From: Lachnospiraceae bacterium
GTDB lineage: Bacteria; Bacillota; Clostridia; Lachnospirales; Lachnospiraceae
Length of the DNA: 64,000 nt
Direction: 5' to 3'
Assembly (NCBI GenBank): GCA_017427415.1
Contig: JAFRSU010000033.1
Span: forward strand, 40,124 to 104,123
Shown here: in pieces, positions 1 to 7,308 of the stretch
Layout of the letters: each line of letters starts with the position of its first letter
Position numbering within the stretch: the stretch's first letter is position 1
Notes under the pieces: model-generated
Databases searched by the model: none
What the model saw: only the letters and a program-made list of their open reading frames with translations
What the model was told of the DNA's origin: nothing
Position numbers and translations under genes: made by a program

Positions 1-176
1 AATCGACTTTAGCAGTATGCCTTATGGCTGCGGTTCCTGCCGGAAGCCTGCCCCTGATCACGGCAGAAAAAATGGGCCTTGATACGGAGATACTTTCATC
101 TTCCATAGCCATGACCACATTTATGTCCATATTTACAATCACTGCGATTATGTCTGTAGTGTCAGTTTTGCTTTGA
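1..176 (+). CDS. AEC family transporter, C-terminal end (partial)
   Basis: The reading frame starting at base 3 is open from the window edge to a TGA at 174-176 and gives 57 residues. They form two hydrophobic segments with the motif order seen at the end of auxin-efflux-carrier type permeases: AVPAG, then YG/MG-hydrophilic turn (EKMGLDTEI), then SSSIAMTT followed by a last membrane helix. Family members export or import small organic anions such as malate. Only the last two membrane segments are visible, so the substrate cannot be inferred. It converges on the next gene with a 15-base tail overlap. Confidence 0.7.
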   Translation, partial: STLAVCLMAAVPAGSLPLITAEKMGLDTEILSSSIAMTTFMSIFTITAIMSVVSVLL

Positions 177-809
177 TCGCAGAGCTTTTTTCTCCCGGCT
201 GATAAACTCGGGCTCACCGGCAGCTATCCTGTCCTCCACGAGCTTCCTTAAGTTTGTACACCATCTTTCGGTTTTCATGATGTCTGTACAATAATCCTTC
301 CTGATATCCTCACCTTCTTTAAGAGCAGCCTCGTATTGTTCCTTATTTATATCTCCGGATGCATATGCCTCTTCAAGCTCATCCATGTCTGATACAGATA
401 TCTCCCCTTCGGGGAAGAAGATAATATCAAGGTATTTGTCTATATATACAAGCATACCATCCTCATCTATGTCGGTATTTTCTATGATATCCACATACCA
501 TACCGAGGGCTGGAATCTCTCATCGGAGGTTACCGGATAATTCTTTCTCTCACTATCATGGGTACCTTCGGGATAAAACTTACATGTTATAACACGATGC
601 TGACCATCGGGGATAAGCTCAAGCCATGACATGCCCGCACCTGTCACCTGCACCCTGCCGGCCTTGGGAGTCTCCCAGTAATTGTTCTCACCATCGGTCA
701 GCTTTATCAGGCAGGCCATGCCATGAAATTCATCTGTATCTATGCGCATCTGATAATACGGATAGTACATGAATCCCCAGGCATCACGGTTTAAGCGTTT
801 TCTTTTCAT
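162..809 (-). CDS. DUF402 domain protein
   Basis: A 215-residue soluble protein. The centre reads W-Y-V-D-I, then D-K-Y-L-D-I-I (about residues 103-130) and a DMDELEEAYASGDI segment, the pattern of the DUF402/FomD fold. Characterised members are metal-dependent nucleotide or nucleoside-diphosphate hydrolases, with the clustered Asp residues binding metal; the substrate of this protein cannot be read from the sequence. The start follows GAAGGAGAG seven bases upstream. The C-terminus is basic and lysine-rich. The 3' end overlaps the convergent AEC gene by 15 bp. Confidence 0.75.
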   Translation of the reverse strand: MKRKRLNRDAWGFMYYPYYQMRIDTDEFHGMACLIKLTDGENNYWETPKAGRVQVTGAGMSWLELIPDGQHRVITCKFYPEGTHDSERKNYPVTSDERFQPSVWYVDIIENTDIDEDGMLVYIDKYLDIIFFPEGEISVSDMDELEEAYASGDINKEQYEAALKEGEDIRKDYCTDIMKTERWCTNLRKLVEDRIAAGEPEFISREKKALRSKQN

Positions 810-833
810 GACTTCTCTCTCCTTCGGTTATGA

Positions 834-1505
834 TCAGCGAAAGCTCTTTAAATACTCCTTGTGCTCATCGGTTACCCTGTAGCTTTCCACAGCTTTCTGA
901 ATGGTTTTCTTAAGCACCCAGTCATCCAGTTTGCGTTCCTCGATATACTTTATTGTTTCATCATAGTTTTTAGCCAGAGCTGTAGCAAAGTACCATGCAA
1001 CCATCATCTTCAGATAATACTCGTCGCTCTTTACCGATGCAACAAGCTTCGCGTATTCATCTTTAAATTCATCTCCTAAAAACTCATTCATAAGCATTCT
1101 GATGCCAAATCGAGAGGTGTACAAATGCTTTGACTTTATCCATTTTTTGATGTATGGAAGAAGCTTTGCGTGGTTTTTCTTAAACGAACGAGGTGTCGCC
1201 TGATCCGATACGGGCCAACAGTCGACATACGGAAGAAATGTTTCCACTTCCCGGATGCATTCATCAAAATCCTTGATCAGTGAAATGATAAAGAAATGTA
1301 CCAGGTTTTCCTCATAGTATTTATGAGGAAGGTCTTTTAAAAATGCATCTTTTTCCTTGCTATTGAAAACCTCCTTGGCTATCTGTCTCATCTCAGGAGT
1401 TTTTACTCCAAGGATAGTATCAGGATCAATATTTGGTACCAGCTTGGCCTGAAACTCTTTGTATTTATCGTCTTTTACTTTGAGAAGTTCTTCATATACT
1501 GTCAT
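834..1505 (-). CDS. AlkD-like DNA alkylation repair protein
   Basis: A 223-residue all-helical protein of the DNA_alkylation (ALK/HEAT-like repeat) family. The stretch YVDCWPVSDQATPRSF (about residues 92-107) and the following W-I-K-S and S-R-F-G-I-R-M-L-M pattern match AlkD-type glycosylases, which excise N3- and N7-alkylated purines without base flipping. Length is normal for the family. The start is preceded by AATAGGAGT. It sits 12 bases downstream of the PfkB kinase gene, so the two may share a transcript, although no functional link is obvious. Confidence 0.85.
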   Translation of the reverse strand: MTVYEELLKVKDDKYKEFQAKLVPNIDPDTILGVKTPEMRQIAKEVFNSKEKDAFLKDLPHKYYEENLVHFFIISLIKDFDECIREVETFLPYVDCWPVSDQATPRSFKKNHAKLLPYIKKWIKSKHLYTSRFGIRMLMNEFLGDEFKDEYAKLVASVKSDEYYLKMMVAWYFATALAKNYDETIKYIEERKLDDWVLKKTIQKAVESYRVTDEHKEYLKSFR

Positions 1506-1517
1506 TTTTTACTCCTA

Positions 1518-2423
1518 TTATTGATTATTGATTAGTTCAGTTACTTCTGTTAATGTCGGGGGATTGAGCGGCAGCGGGAACCTTGATATCGCTATGGCTG
1601 AGCAAGCACTTGCAAATCTTACCAGTTCACTGTCACTCATCCCATGCAGCAGCCCGTATACACAGCCGGCCTTAAAGGTATCCCCTGCGCCTAAAGTACT
1701 TTTAACCTCAACATTAAAAGGAGACATGTAATGGATATCTTCTCCTTTTCTTGCATACAGCATACTTCCGCCGCCCTGCGTGATGATAGTAAGACCGTCA
1801 GTTTCATTCTGCATCAGTTTTAATATTTCTTCCGGTGCCATTCCCGCATAATGAGCTGAGGTACACTCCTTTGATACCACGTTTACTGCAGCATTCTTAT
1901 GAAGGATCGAATCATGTCTTGAATCTATCGTAACATATGGGATATTGTTTTTTTTGCAGATATCTGCAGCCAGCTCTGTCTCCTCTCCAAAGAACGGATC
2001 GATGGCAGCTGCCTTACACCCTGCTATATCGGACTCCTCAGGAATGTTCCACCATCTTTTCCCGGATGAGAACAAAGTCTGGAACCGGCCCATCGGTGAA
2101 CGTACCAGTCCTGCTATGACTACATAGTCCATAACTCCGGGGTCATCCTGCACATAATGGAGTAAAGACAGATCTACCGCTTTTCCCGAATAAAAGTTTT
2201 TCAGCATCGGAGCTACGGCAGTCCCGATCCATGTACCGTCCATTATCACCGATACTCCGAGAGACGCAAGGACAGTAGCCGCCGTCCCGGTCTCTCCTCC
2301 GGGAAGAAAATACTGCTCCTTTATCTCCGAATACTTATCCGGTTGTAAAAATCCGTCTTTTAATAAAAAAGAATGTGTCCCCAAAATCTGTCCATACAGA
2401 TATACTTCAGATTTTTTGCTCAT
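1518..2423 (-). CDS. PfkB-family carbohydrate kinase
   Basis: A 301-residue kinase of the ribokinase/PfkB fold. The N-terminal GG-type substrate motif is seen as PGGETGTAATVLASLG (about 42-57) and the C-terminal signature as STLGAGDTFKAG, with the catalytic base Asp at about 248 in GAGDTF. The family phosphorylates sugars, nucleosides or related metabolites with ATP in the cytoplasm. The substrate is unclear: no fructose-1-phosphate kinase or ribokinase-specific motif is evident, and no transporter gene lies next to it. The start has a strong AAGGAGGG ribosome site. Confidence 0.85.
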   Translation of the reverse strand: MSKKSEVYLYGQILGTHSFLLKDGFLQPDKYSEIKEQYFLPGGETGTAATVLASLGVSVIMDGTWIGTAVAPMLKNFYSGKAVDLSLLHYVQDDPGVMDYVVIAGLVRSPMGRFQTLFSSGKRWWNIPEESDIAGCKAAAIDPFFGEETELAADICKKNNIPYVTIDSRHDSILHKNAAVNVVSKECTSAHYAGMAPEEILKLMQNETDGLTIITQGGGSMLYARKGEDIHYMSPFNVEVKSTLGAGDTFKAGCVYGLLHGMSDSELVRFASACSAIAISRFPLPLNPPTLTEVTELINNQ

Positions 2424-2475
2424 AGTCCGCCCTCCTTAAAGATCACCTTAGAGCTTATACCCCTTCTCTTACATG

Positions 2476-2961
2476 TCACAGTTTTCTCTCATAACAGAGA
2501 AAATCCTGTTCGTACATATGACATTCACCTACTGTATTGAAGCCGAATACCTCATAGCATCTGATCGCTTTGATATTATGCTTGTTGACCAGGATGTGGA
2601 TGCCTTTATAGCCTCTGCGTTTTAATTCATCCATGGCATATTGCATCATGATCCTTCCTAGTCCCTTATTCTGTGCTTCGGGAAGTACTGCCACCCTGGC
2701 CACTTCACCTTCGGGAGCAAGCGTTTTGTCCCAACACGAGAGATTATCAACATCCTCATCTTCTTCTAAGGATATGGCTGCCTTTATCTTCCCGTCCGTC
2801 TTAAGTACAAATAATGCATCCCTTTTCAGATCAAAATCTATCGACTCACTTGACGGATAGTCTTCTGTCCAGGGACAGTTTTCCCTGCCGATCTGGGCTT
2901 TATATAAAGACAGTATTTCAGCCTTGTCATTTTCGGTTGCCGGTACTATTATATATTCCAT
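2476..2961 (-). CDS. GNAT family N-acetyltransferase
   Basis: A 161-residue single-domain GNAT protein. The acetyl-CoA pyrophosphate loop appears as Q-N-K-G-L-G after the beta strand ARVAVLPE (about residues 88-103), followed by the helix MMQYAMDELKRRGYKGIHILV and the typical NIKAIRCYEVFGF segment near the end. It probably acetylates a primary amine on a small molecule or peptide. The acceptor is unknown. A second, distinct GNAT gene lies 49 bases upstream on the same strand; the two share only fold-level similarity and need not act together. Confidence 0.85.
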   Translation of the reverse strand: MEYIIVPATENDKAEILSLYKAQIGRENCPWTEDYPSSESIDFDLKRDALFVLKTDGKIKAAISLEEDEDVDNLSCWDKTLAPEGEVARVAVLPEAQNKGLGRIMMQYAMDELKRRGYKGIHILVNKHNIKAIRCYEVFGFNTVGECHMYEQDFLCYERKL

Positions 2962-3010
2962 CTTTTTTACGTCACCTCATCGTTCAGCTTCGCTGACATT
3001 TTCCTTCCGA

Positions 3011-3484
3011 TCAAAGAATATGTTCCATACATACCTTAAGCGGTTTAAGTCCCATCGTCTCATAAAACTTCATGGCTCCGGGATTGCAATTCCATACATT
3101 GAGTGTGATGTTGTAAAAACCGTTTTCTTTTGCGTATTCGGCCACATGCCTGTATAATGCTTCTCCAACACCCTTTCTCCTGTGGTTTTCATCCACACAG
3201 ATATCATCAATGTACAGTGTTTTTATATCCGTCAGCACATTATCATTTAATTCCTGTTTATGTACGCAGAACGCATGCCCCATAACTTCTCCGTTTTCAT
3301 CAACGCACACGAATACGGGAGCTGCGGGATCGGCTATTATATCTTTTAACCGGTCTGCATTATATTTTGTGGCCGGTCCTTTAAAAATATCGGGACGGCC
3401 GTTATGGTGTACCATATCTACCTGCACCAAAAGGTTCAGTATTGCATGTATGTCTTCATTTGTTGCATGTCTTACGTTAAGCAT
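3011..3484 (-). CDS. GNAT family N-acetyltransferase
   Basis: A 157-residue GNAT enzyme. The conserved strand-loop-helix is ICVDENHRRKGVGEALYRHV (about 92-111), with RRKGVG as the acetyl-CoA binding loop, and the C-terminal NPGAMKFYETMGLKPL segment is characteristic of the fold. It most resembles small-molecule or protein-acting GNATs of unknown acceptor. The start is preceded by AAGGAGGAA at about 14 bases, longer than usual. It lies 29 bases downstream of the lactate dehydrogenase gene and upstream of another GNAT, all on the minus strand. Confidence 0.85.
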   Translation of the reverse strand: MLNVRHATNEDIHAILNLLVQVDMVHHNGRPDIFKGPATKYNADRLKDIIADPAAPVFVCVDENGEVMGHAFCVHKQELNDNVLTDIKTLYIDDICVDENHRRKGVGEALYRHVAEYAKENGFYNITLNVWNCNPGAMKFYETMGLKPLKVCMEHIL

Positions 3485-3513
3485 TTTTCTTCCCCGGTTC
3501 CTCCTTTAGTATT

Positions 3514-4554
3514 TTAAAAGCATTTCTTTTCATGAGTCTGTTGGCAGCTTCCTATATTGGCACACTTATAGCATACCTCGTTCGGGCATGTATCTTTTTC
3601 AAAAAACTCCCTGACATTTCCAAGCGTGGTATCCGCTATATTGGTCAGTGCCTCATTGGTAAGGAATGCCTGGTGTGATGTTACTATAACATTGGGCATG
3701 GATATAAGCCTTGCCAAAACATCGTCATTTACAATATGATTTGAGTAATCGTGGAAGAATACGTTTGATTCTTCTTCATATACATCGAGGCATGCGGCTC
3801 CTATCTTGCGGGCTTTTATGCCTTCCACAAGTGCCTCGGAATCGATCAGTGCTCCTCTCGAAGTATTGATGATGACAACTCCCTTTTTCATCTTATCCAT
3901 GCTGTCCGCATTTATCATATGCCTGTTTTCATCAGTAAGCGGGCAATGAAGTGATATGATGTCACTCTTTTCCCAAAGTTCATCCAGAGATACGTAGTCT
4001 ATCCCCGAATCCTTGGCTGGGAACTTATCATAAGCTATGACTTTCATGCCGAATCCGCGGCATATATCTATAAATATTCTTCCTATCTTACCGGTTCCGA
4101 TAACTCCCACAGTCTTCCCGTGAAGGTCAAAGCCTGTAAGCCCGTTAAGGCTGAAATTGAAATCCTTGGTACGGATATATGCCTTGTGTATCCTTCGTAT
4201 GGATGTGAGCAGCAGCGCCATGGCATGCTCGGCCACTGCATACGGCGAATACGCTGGCACACGTACTATATGTATTTTCCCGTAGGCGTATTCTATGTCA
4301 ACATTGTTGTAACCCGCACATCTGAGCGCTATAAGCTTTACTCCCATGGCATACAGCCTGTCTATGACCTCTCGATTTACATCATCATTTACAAATACGC
4401 ATACCGCATCACAGCCTTCGGCAAGCTTGCATGTATCGACGGTCAGCCGCGTGTCAAGATATGTTATGTCAAATTCCTCATCCCTGTTTGAATTGATAAA
4501 TGATTGTCTGTCATAGTCCTTCGCATCAAAAAATGCTATTTTTTTCTTATCCAT
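3514..4554 (-). CDS. D-2-hydroxyacid dehydrogenase, D-lactate dehydrogenase type
   Basis: A cytoplasmic NAD-dependent enzyme expected to interconvert pyruvate and D-lactate in fermentation. The Rossmann motif is GVIGTGKIGRIF. Catalytic residues are visible as Arg in NTSRGALID, Glu in DVYEEES and His in TSHQAF. RCAGYNNVD is the conserved substrate-loop segment. I place the start at 4554 (MDKKKIAFFDAK) because AAAGGAGC lies five bases upstream and this is the family's usual N-terminus; an in-frame ATG 84 bases further upstream lacks that support. This gives 346 residues. The last 20 residues carry four cysteines (CYKC, C, C), an extension not typical of the family. Confidence 0.9.
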   Translation of the reverse strand: MDKKKIAFFDAKDYDRQSFINSNRDEEFDITYLDTRLTVDTCKLAEGCDAVCVFVNDDVNREVIDRLYAMGVKLIALRCAGYNNVDIEYAYGKIHIVRVPAYSPYAVAEHAMALLLTSIRRIHKAYIRTKDFNFSLNGLTGFDLHGKTVGVIGTGKIGRIFIDICRGFGMKVIAYDKFPAKDSGIDYVSLDELWEKSDIISLHCPLTDENRHMINADSMDKMKKGVVIINTSRGALIDSEALVEGIKARKIGAACLDVYEEESNVFFHDYSNHIVNDDVLARLISMPNVIVTSHQAFLTNEALTNIADTTLGNVREFFEKDTCPNEVCYKCANIGSCQQTHEKKCF

Positions 4555-4585
4555 TTTTGCTCCTTTTTTTCTATCCGTCAGCGGA

Positions 4586-5434
4586 TCATATATTCCCCGG
4601 AAATACATATTCCAGGTTCTTTTTTGCTGTTTCAACAAGATGTAAAACCGTACTTACCGGTGTGGGCTCCTTATCCGTCATATGAAAACGCGGGAAGAAT
4701 CTTGTGATGTGAAGAGGGATGGCTTTATTGTATTTTTTCTCTAAAGAAGCTACCCATTCACTTAAATCATACATCTCTTCATCGCTGTCGTTTTCACCCG
4801 GGATGATCAGTGTGGTAAGCTCGACATGGCAGGACCCTGCAGCGTTCTCTATAAAGCTTTTTACCATCGAAAAGTCCCCGTCTATAACATTTTTATAAAA
4901 CCTTTCGGAAAACGCTTTTAAGTCTATATTCATCGCATCGATATAGTCTTTTATCTCACTATATACCTTAAGACTTGCAGTACCGTTCGTCACCAGCACG
5001 TTTTCCATCCCGGCTTCCTTTGATAGCTTAGCAGTATCACGCACATATTCGTAACCGATAAGCGGTTCGTTGTATGTAAATGCTATGCCGATATTGCCTC
5101 TGCTCTCTAATTCCAGAGCTCTTTTAACTATCTCTTCGGGCGAGAAATAATCGGCCATATCCTTATAGGCAAATGCCTGTTTTGACCAGGATATATCACT
5201 GTTCTGGCAAAACGGGCATCTTAGGTTGCACCCGTAAGAACCTATGGAAAGCACCTTTTTGCCCGGGCGGAACATTTTGAGCGGTTTTTTCTCTATCGGG
5301 TCAAGGTCTGCAGACGTTATGCGTCCGTAATTGTCCGCGATTATACTGCCGTCACGGCAAACTCTTGCCCCGCAGAATCCTGTTTTTCCTTCTTCTATTT
5401 TACATTGTCTGAAACAAACGTCACAAACCGGCAT
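4586..5434 (-). CDS. amrS: AmmeMemoRadiSam system radical SAM enzyme
   Basis: A 282-residue radical SAM protein related to pyruvate formate-lyase activating enzymes. The [4Fe-4S] motif C-x3-C-x2-C is seen in YGCNLRCPFCQNSDIS (about residues 66-81). Extra paired cysteines at the N-terminus (CDVCFRQC, GFCGARVC) are a feature of the AmrS subgroup. It is encoded 46 bases downstream of a gene joining the Memo-like and AMMECR1 domains, the known three-part genomic association that gives the system its name. The reaction is not established from sequence. The start has a TGAGGTGA ribosome site. The lactate dehydrogenase gene follows after 31 bases. Confidence 0.88.
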   Translation of the reverse strand: MPVCDVCFRQCKIEEGKTGFCGARVCRDGSIIADNYGRITSADLDPIEKKPLKMFRPGKKVLSIGSYGCNLRCPFCQNSDISWSKQAFAYKDMADYFSPEEIVKRALELESRGNIGIAFTYNEPLIGYEYVRDTAKLSKEAGMENVLVTNGTASLKVYSEIKDYIDAMNIDLKAFSERFYKNVIDGDFSMVKSFIENAAGSCHVELTTLIIPGENDSDEEMYDLSEWVASLEKKYNKAIPLHITRFFPRFHMTDKEPTPVSTVLHLVETAKKNLEYVFPGNI

Positions 5435-5480
5435 ATTTCACCTCATCCGTCGCCTTCGGCGCCACCTTCCCCGTGTCACA

Positions 5481-6866
5481 TTAATAGTGGCGTACAACTT
5501 CAAAGCGGTACAGGTCTATGTTGCTGCCAGGTGCGATGCCGCCTTTACGCATGGCTATCTTTATCTGCTGTTCCACCGTGTCCACGCCCTCAAGATCGGG
5601 CAGGAGCAGTCCCTGCTTGTAGCCGCTGCGTACGATCACACCGTAACGCTTAACATCCAACTGTTCTTCCGAATCTATCCTCTCAGGTTCGGAAAGCACA
5701 TCCACATTTATATCCAGCCAGTTAAGTTCATTTTCCTCGACAGGATCAAACCGGTTATCCTCAGATACTGCACTTACAGCATTTCGGATGATCTCTTCAG
5801 CGAGGTTTTTCTTAGTGGAAAGTATGGTCCCTATACATCCTCTTAAATATCCGAATTTGTGTATTGAGACAAATGCACCGGCTTTTCTGTTCAATATCTC
5901 ATCGGGTACCCAGTCAGGTACTTCCATGACTTTCTTGGTTTTAACGAAGTATTCTGCGGAGGCTCTCGCAAGCCTCACATAAGCATCGGATCTGTCTTTC
6001 TTTTCTTTAAGCTTCTCATCTTCCGTTTTCAGCTTACTTTTAAGAAAATGTCTTCCTTCATCCTCTGCCTTAGGATAAAACGAGCATATGCCGTATCCGA
6101 CACCTGTCACATCTTCATGCGAATACTTTTTTGCCTCTACCGAAATACCGTCCAAGGCTCCTGCCATGATCACGAACGACTTATGCCCGCATTCGGCCGC
6201 CTTATTGCAGAAGTTTTCATCGAAATCAAAGAGGTCTCCGAATCGTGCACTGCCGCATACATCCATAATGCGTTCATCATACACGGGACCTTCTTCGGCA
6301 TATCCGTACGGTCCGTAACTTTGCAGCTTGTGAGATAAGTCTCCGCTTGCAACATATACCACACGTCTGTCTAGTTCATCGACTGCTTCTTTTATCATCA
6401 TGCCGTATTCATAATGCTTTAAAAGGTCAAATCCCGAAAGTCCGGTACGTACCAGTTTAAAATCCCGGTACTCTTTCATTATGAACCATAACGGTACCAT
6501 AGTCCCGTGATCCAGTTCCTTTTTCTTTTCGCCTAAGCATCCTGCGGGGAATCCCGTCATCTCAGCCTTAACCGCCAGAAGATTTACCAGTTCGGCGTCA
6601 TACTTTACTTCAAACTTCACGTCTTTTGCCCCGAACTCCGCAAAGGATCCTGAGGCCTTTACTCCCGGTGAGATATGGAAATAGTCGGAATATAGCACAC
6701 TGTGCGGACTTGAGATGATGATGGTCTCAGGCTTCAGTGCCGCTATTTCTTTTGCTATCTTTTTATATGAGTCAATGGTCTTCTCTATCTGTTTCTCACT
6801 TCCGCGTCCCACTTCGGGTACTATCATAGGCGGATGCGGTACCATAAATGCTGCAACTATAGACAT
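5481..6866 (-). CDS. Fused Memo/LigB-like and AMMECR1-domain protein (AmmeMemoRadiSam B+A)
   Basis: A 461-residue two-domain protein. Residues 1 to about 270 are a class III extradiol-dioxygenase/Memo-like domain: early His in MVPHPPMI, SSPHSVLY, DHGTMVPLWF and SGDLSHKL carry the usual metal-site histidines. Residues about 285-461 form an AMMECR1 domain, with the signature GAFVSIHKFGYLRGCIG and the downstream DINVDVLSEPE strand. In many genomes these are separate genes (AmrB and AmrA); here they are one polypeptide upstream of amrS. The start is supported by ACAAGGAGG. Cytoplasmic, function of the system inferred only from association. Confidence 0.88.
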   Translation of the reverse strand: MSIVAAFMVPHPPMIVPEVGRGSEKQIEKTIDSYKKIAKEIAALKPETIIISSPHSVLYSDYFHISPGVKASGSFAEFGAKDVKFEVKYDAELVNLLAVKAEMTGFPAGCLGEKKKELDHGTMVPLWFIMKEYRDFKLVRTGLSGFDLLKHYEYGMMIKEAVDELDRRVVYVASGDLSHKLQSYGPYGYAEEGPVYDERIMDVCGSARFGDLFDFDENFCNKAAECGHKSFVIMAGALDGISVEAKKYSHEDVTGVGYGICSFYPKAEDEGRHFLKSKLKTEDEKLKEKKDRSDAYVRLARASAEYFVKTKKVMEVPDWVPDEILNRKAGAFVSIHKFGYLRGCIGTILSTKKNLAEEIIRNAVSAVSEDNRFDPVEENELNWLDINVDVLSEPERIDSEEQLDVKRYGVIVRSGYKQGLLLPDLEGVDTVEQQIKIAMRKGGIAPGSNIDLYRFEVVRHY

Positions 6867-6941
6867 ATCTCTTTCCTCCTTGTAAAAGGTTCTCTTTTAC
6901 TTTATCATATATCCGTTTTCCTAACAAGAAAAAAATTACTG

Positions 6942-6970
6942 TTGACAAACAAAAATCGATATGATATATT
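6942..6970 (+). promoter_or_regulatory. Sigma-A promoter of thrS
   Basis: TTGACA at 6942-6947, a 17-base spacer, and TATATT at 6965-6970. It lies just upstream of the T-box leader and points toward thrS. It is divergent from the Memo/AMMECR1 gene, whose start is at 6866. Confidence 0.85.
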
Positions 6971-6977
6971 CTCTCCA

Positions 6978-7230
6978 ATAACATAAGAAAAGCATTGACG
7001 GAAAGAGTAATTCATTACGAACCATCCAGAGAGAATGACAGCTTGGTGAAAGTCATTTATGGGAACGATGGACGAAAACCATTCCTGAGCTGTAGTGCCG
7101 AATATAAAGTAAGCGTTACCGTATGCCTGCGTTAAAGGATAGGATTTGTTGGAATCTGAAGTTAAAAGTTAAGGTGGAACCGTGCTGACGCACCCTTAGG
7201 ATATATACGTATCCTATGGGTGCTTTTCTT
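6978..7230 (+). promoter_or_regulatory. T-box riboswitch (threonine) of thrS
   Basis: The leader contains the ordered T-box landmarks: GACGGAAAGAGTA near its 5' end, AGAGAGAATGACAGCTTGGTG (AG bulge and distal loop of stem I), and the T-box AAGGTGGAACCGTGC at 7171-7185 that pairs with the uncharged tRNA acceptor end. The probable specifier is ACC (7078-7080) followed by A, a threonine codon, which fits the downstream thrS gene. A terminator hairpin at 7190-7217 competes with the antiterminator. Uncharged tRNA-Thr should therefore allow read-through into thrS. Specifier placement is inferred without a folded model. Confidence 0.93.
7190..7230 (+). terminator. T-box-controlled intrinsic terminator
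   Basis: The arms GCACCCTTAGGATA and TATCCTATGGGTGC pair with a single mismatch around a short loop and are followed by TTTTCTT. The 5' arm overlaps the region needed for the antiterminator. Confidence 0.9.
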
Positions 7231-7308
7231 ATGTTGTTGTAACCTTATATCAAAGTATCAGCGGGTATAAAAAGAAGTTATACCCCAACAAAGGAAGGAG
7301 CAGCAATT

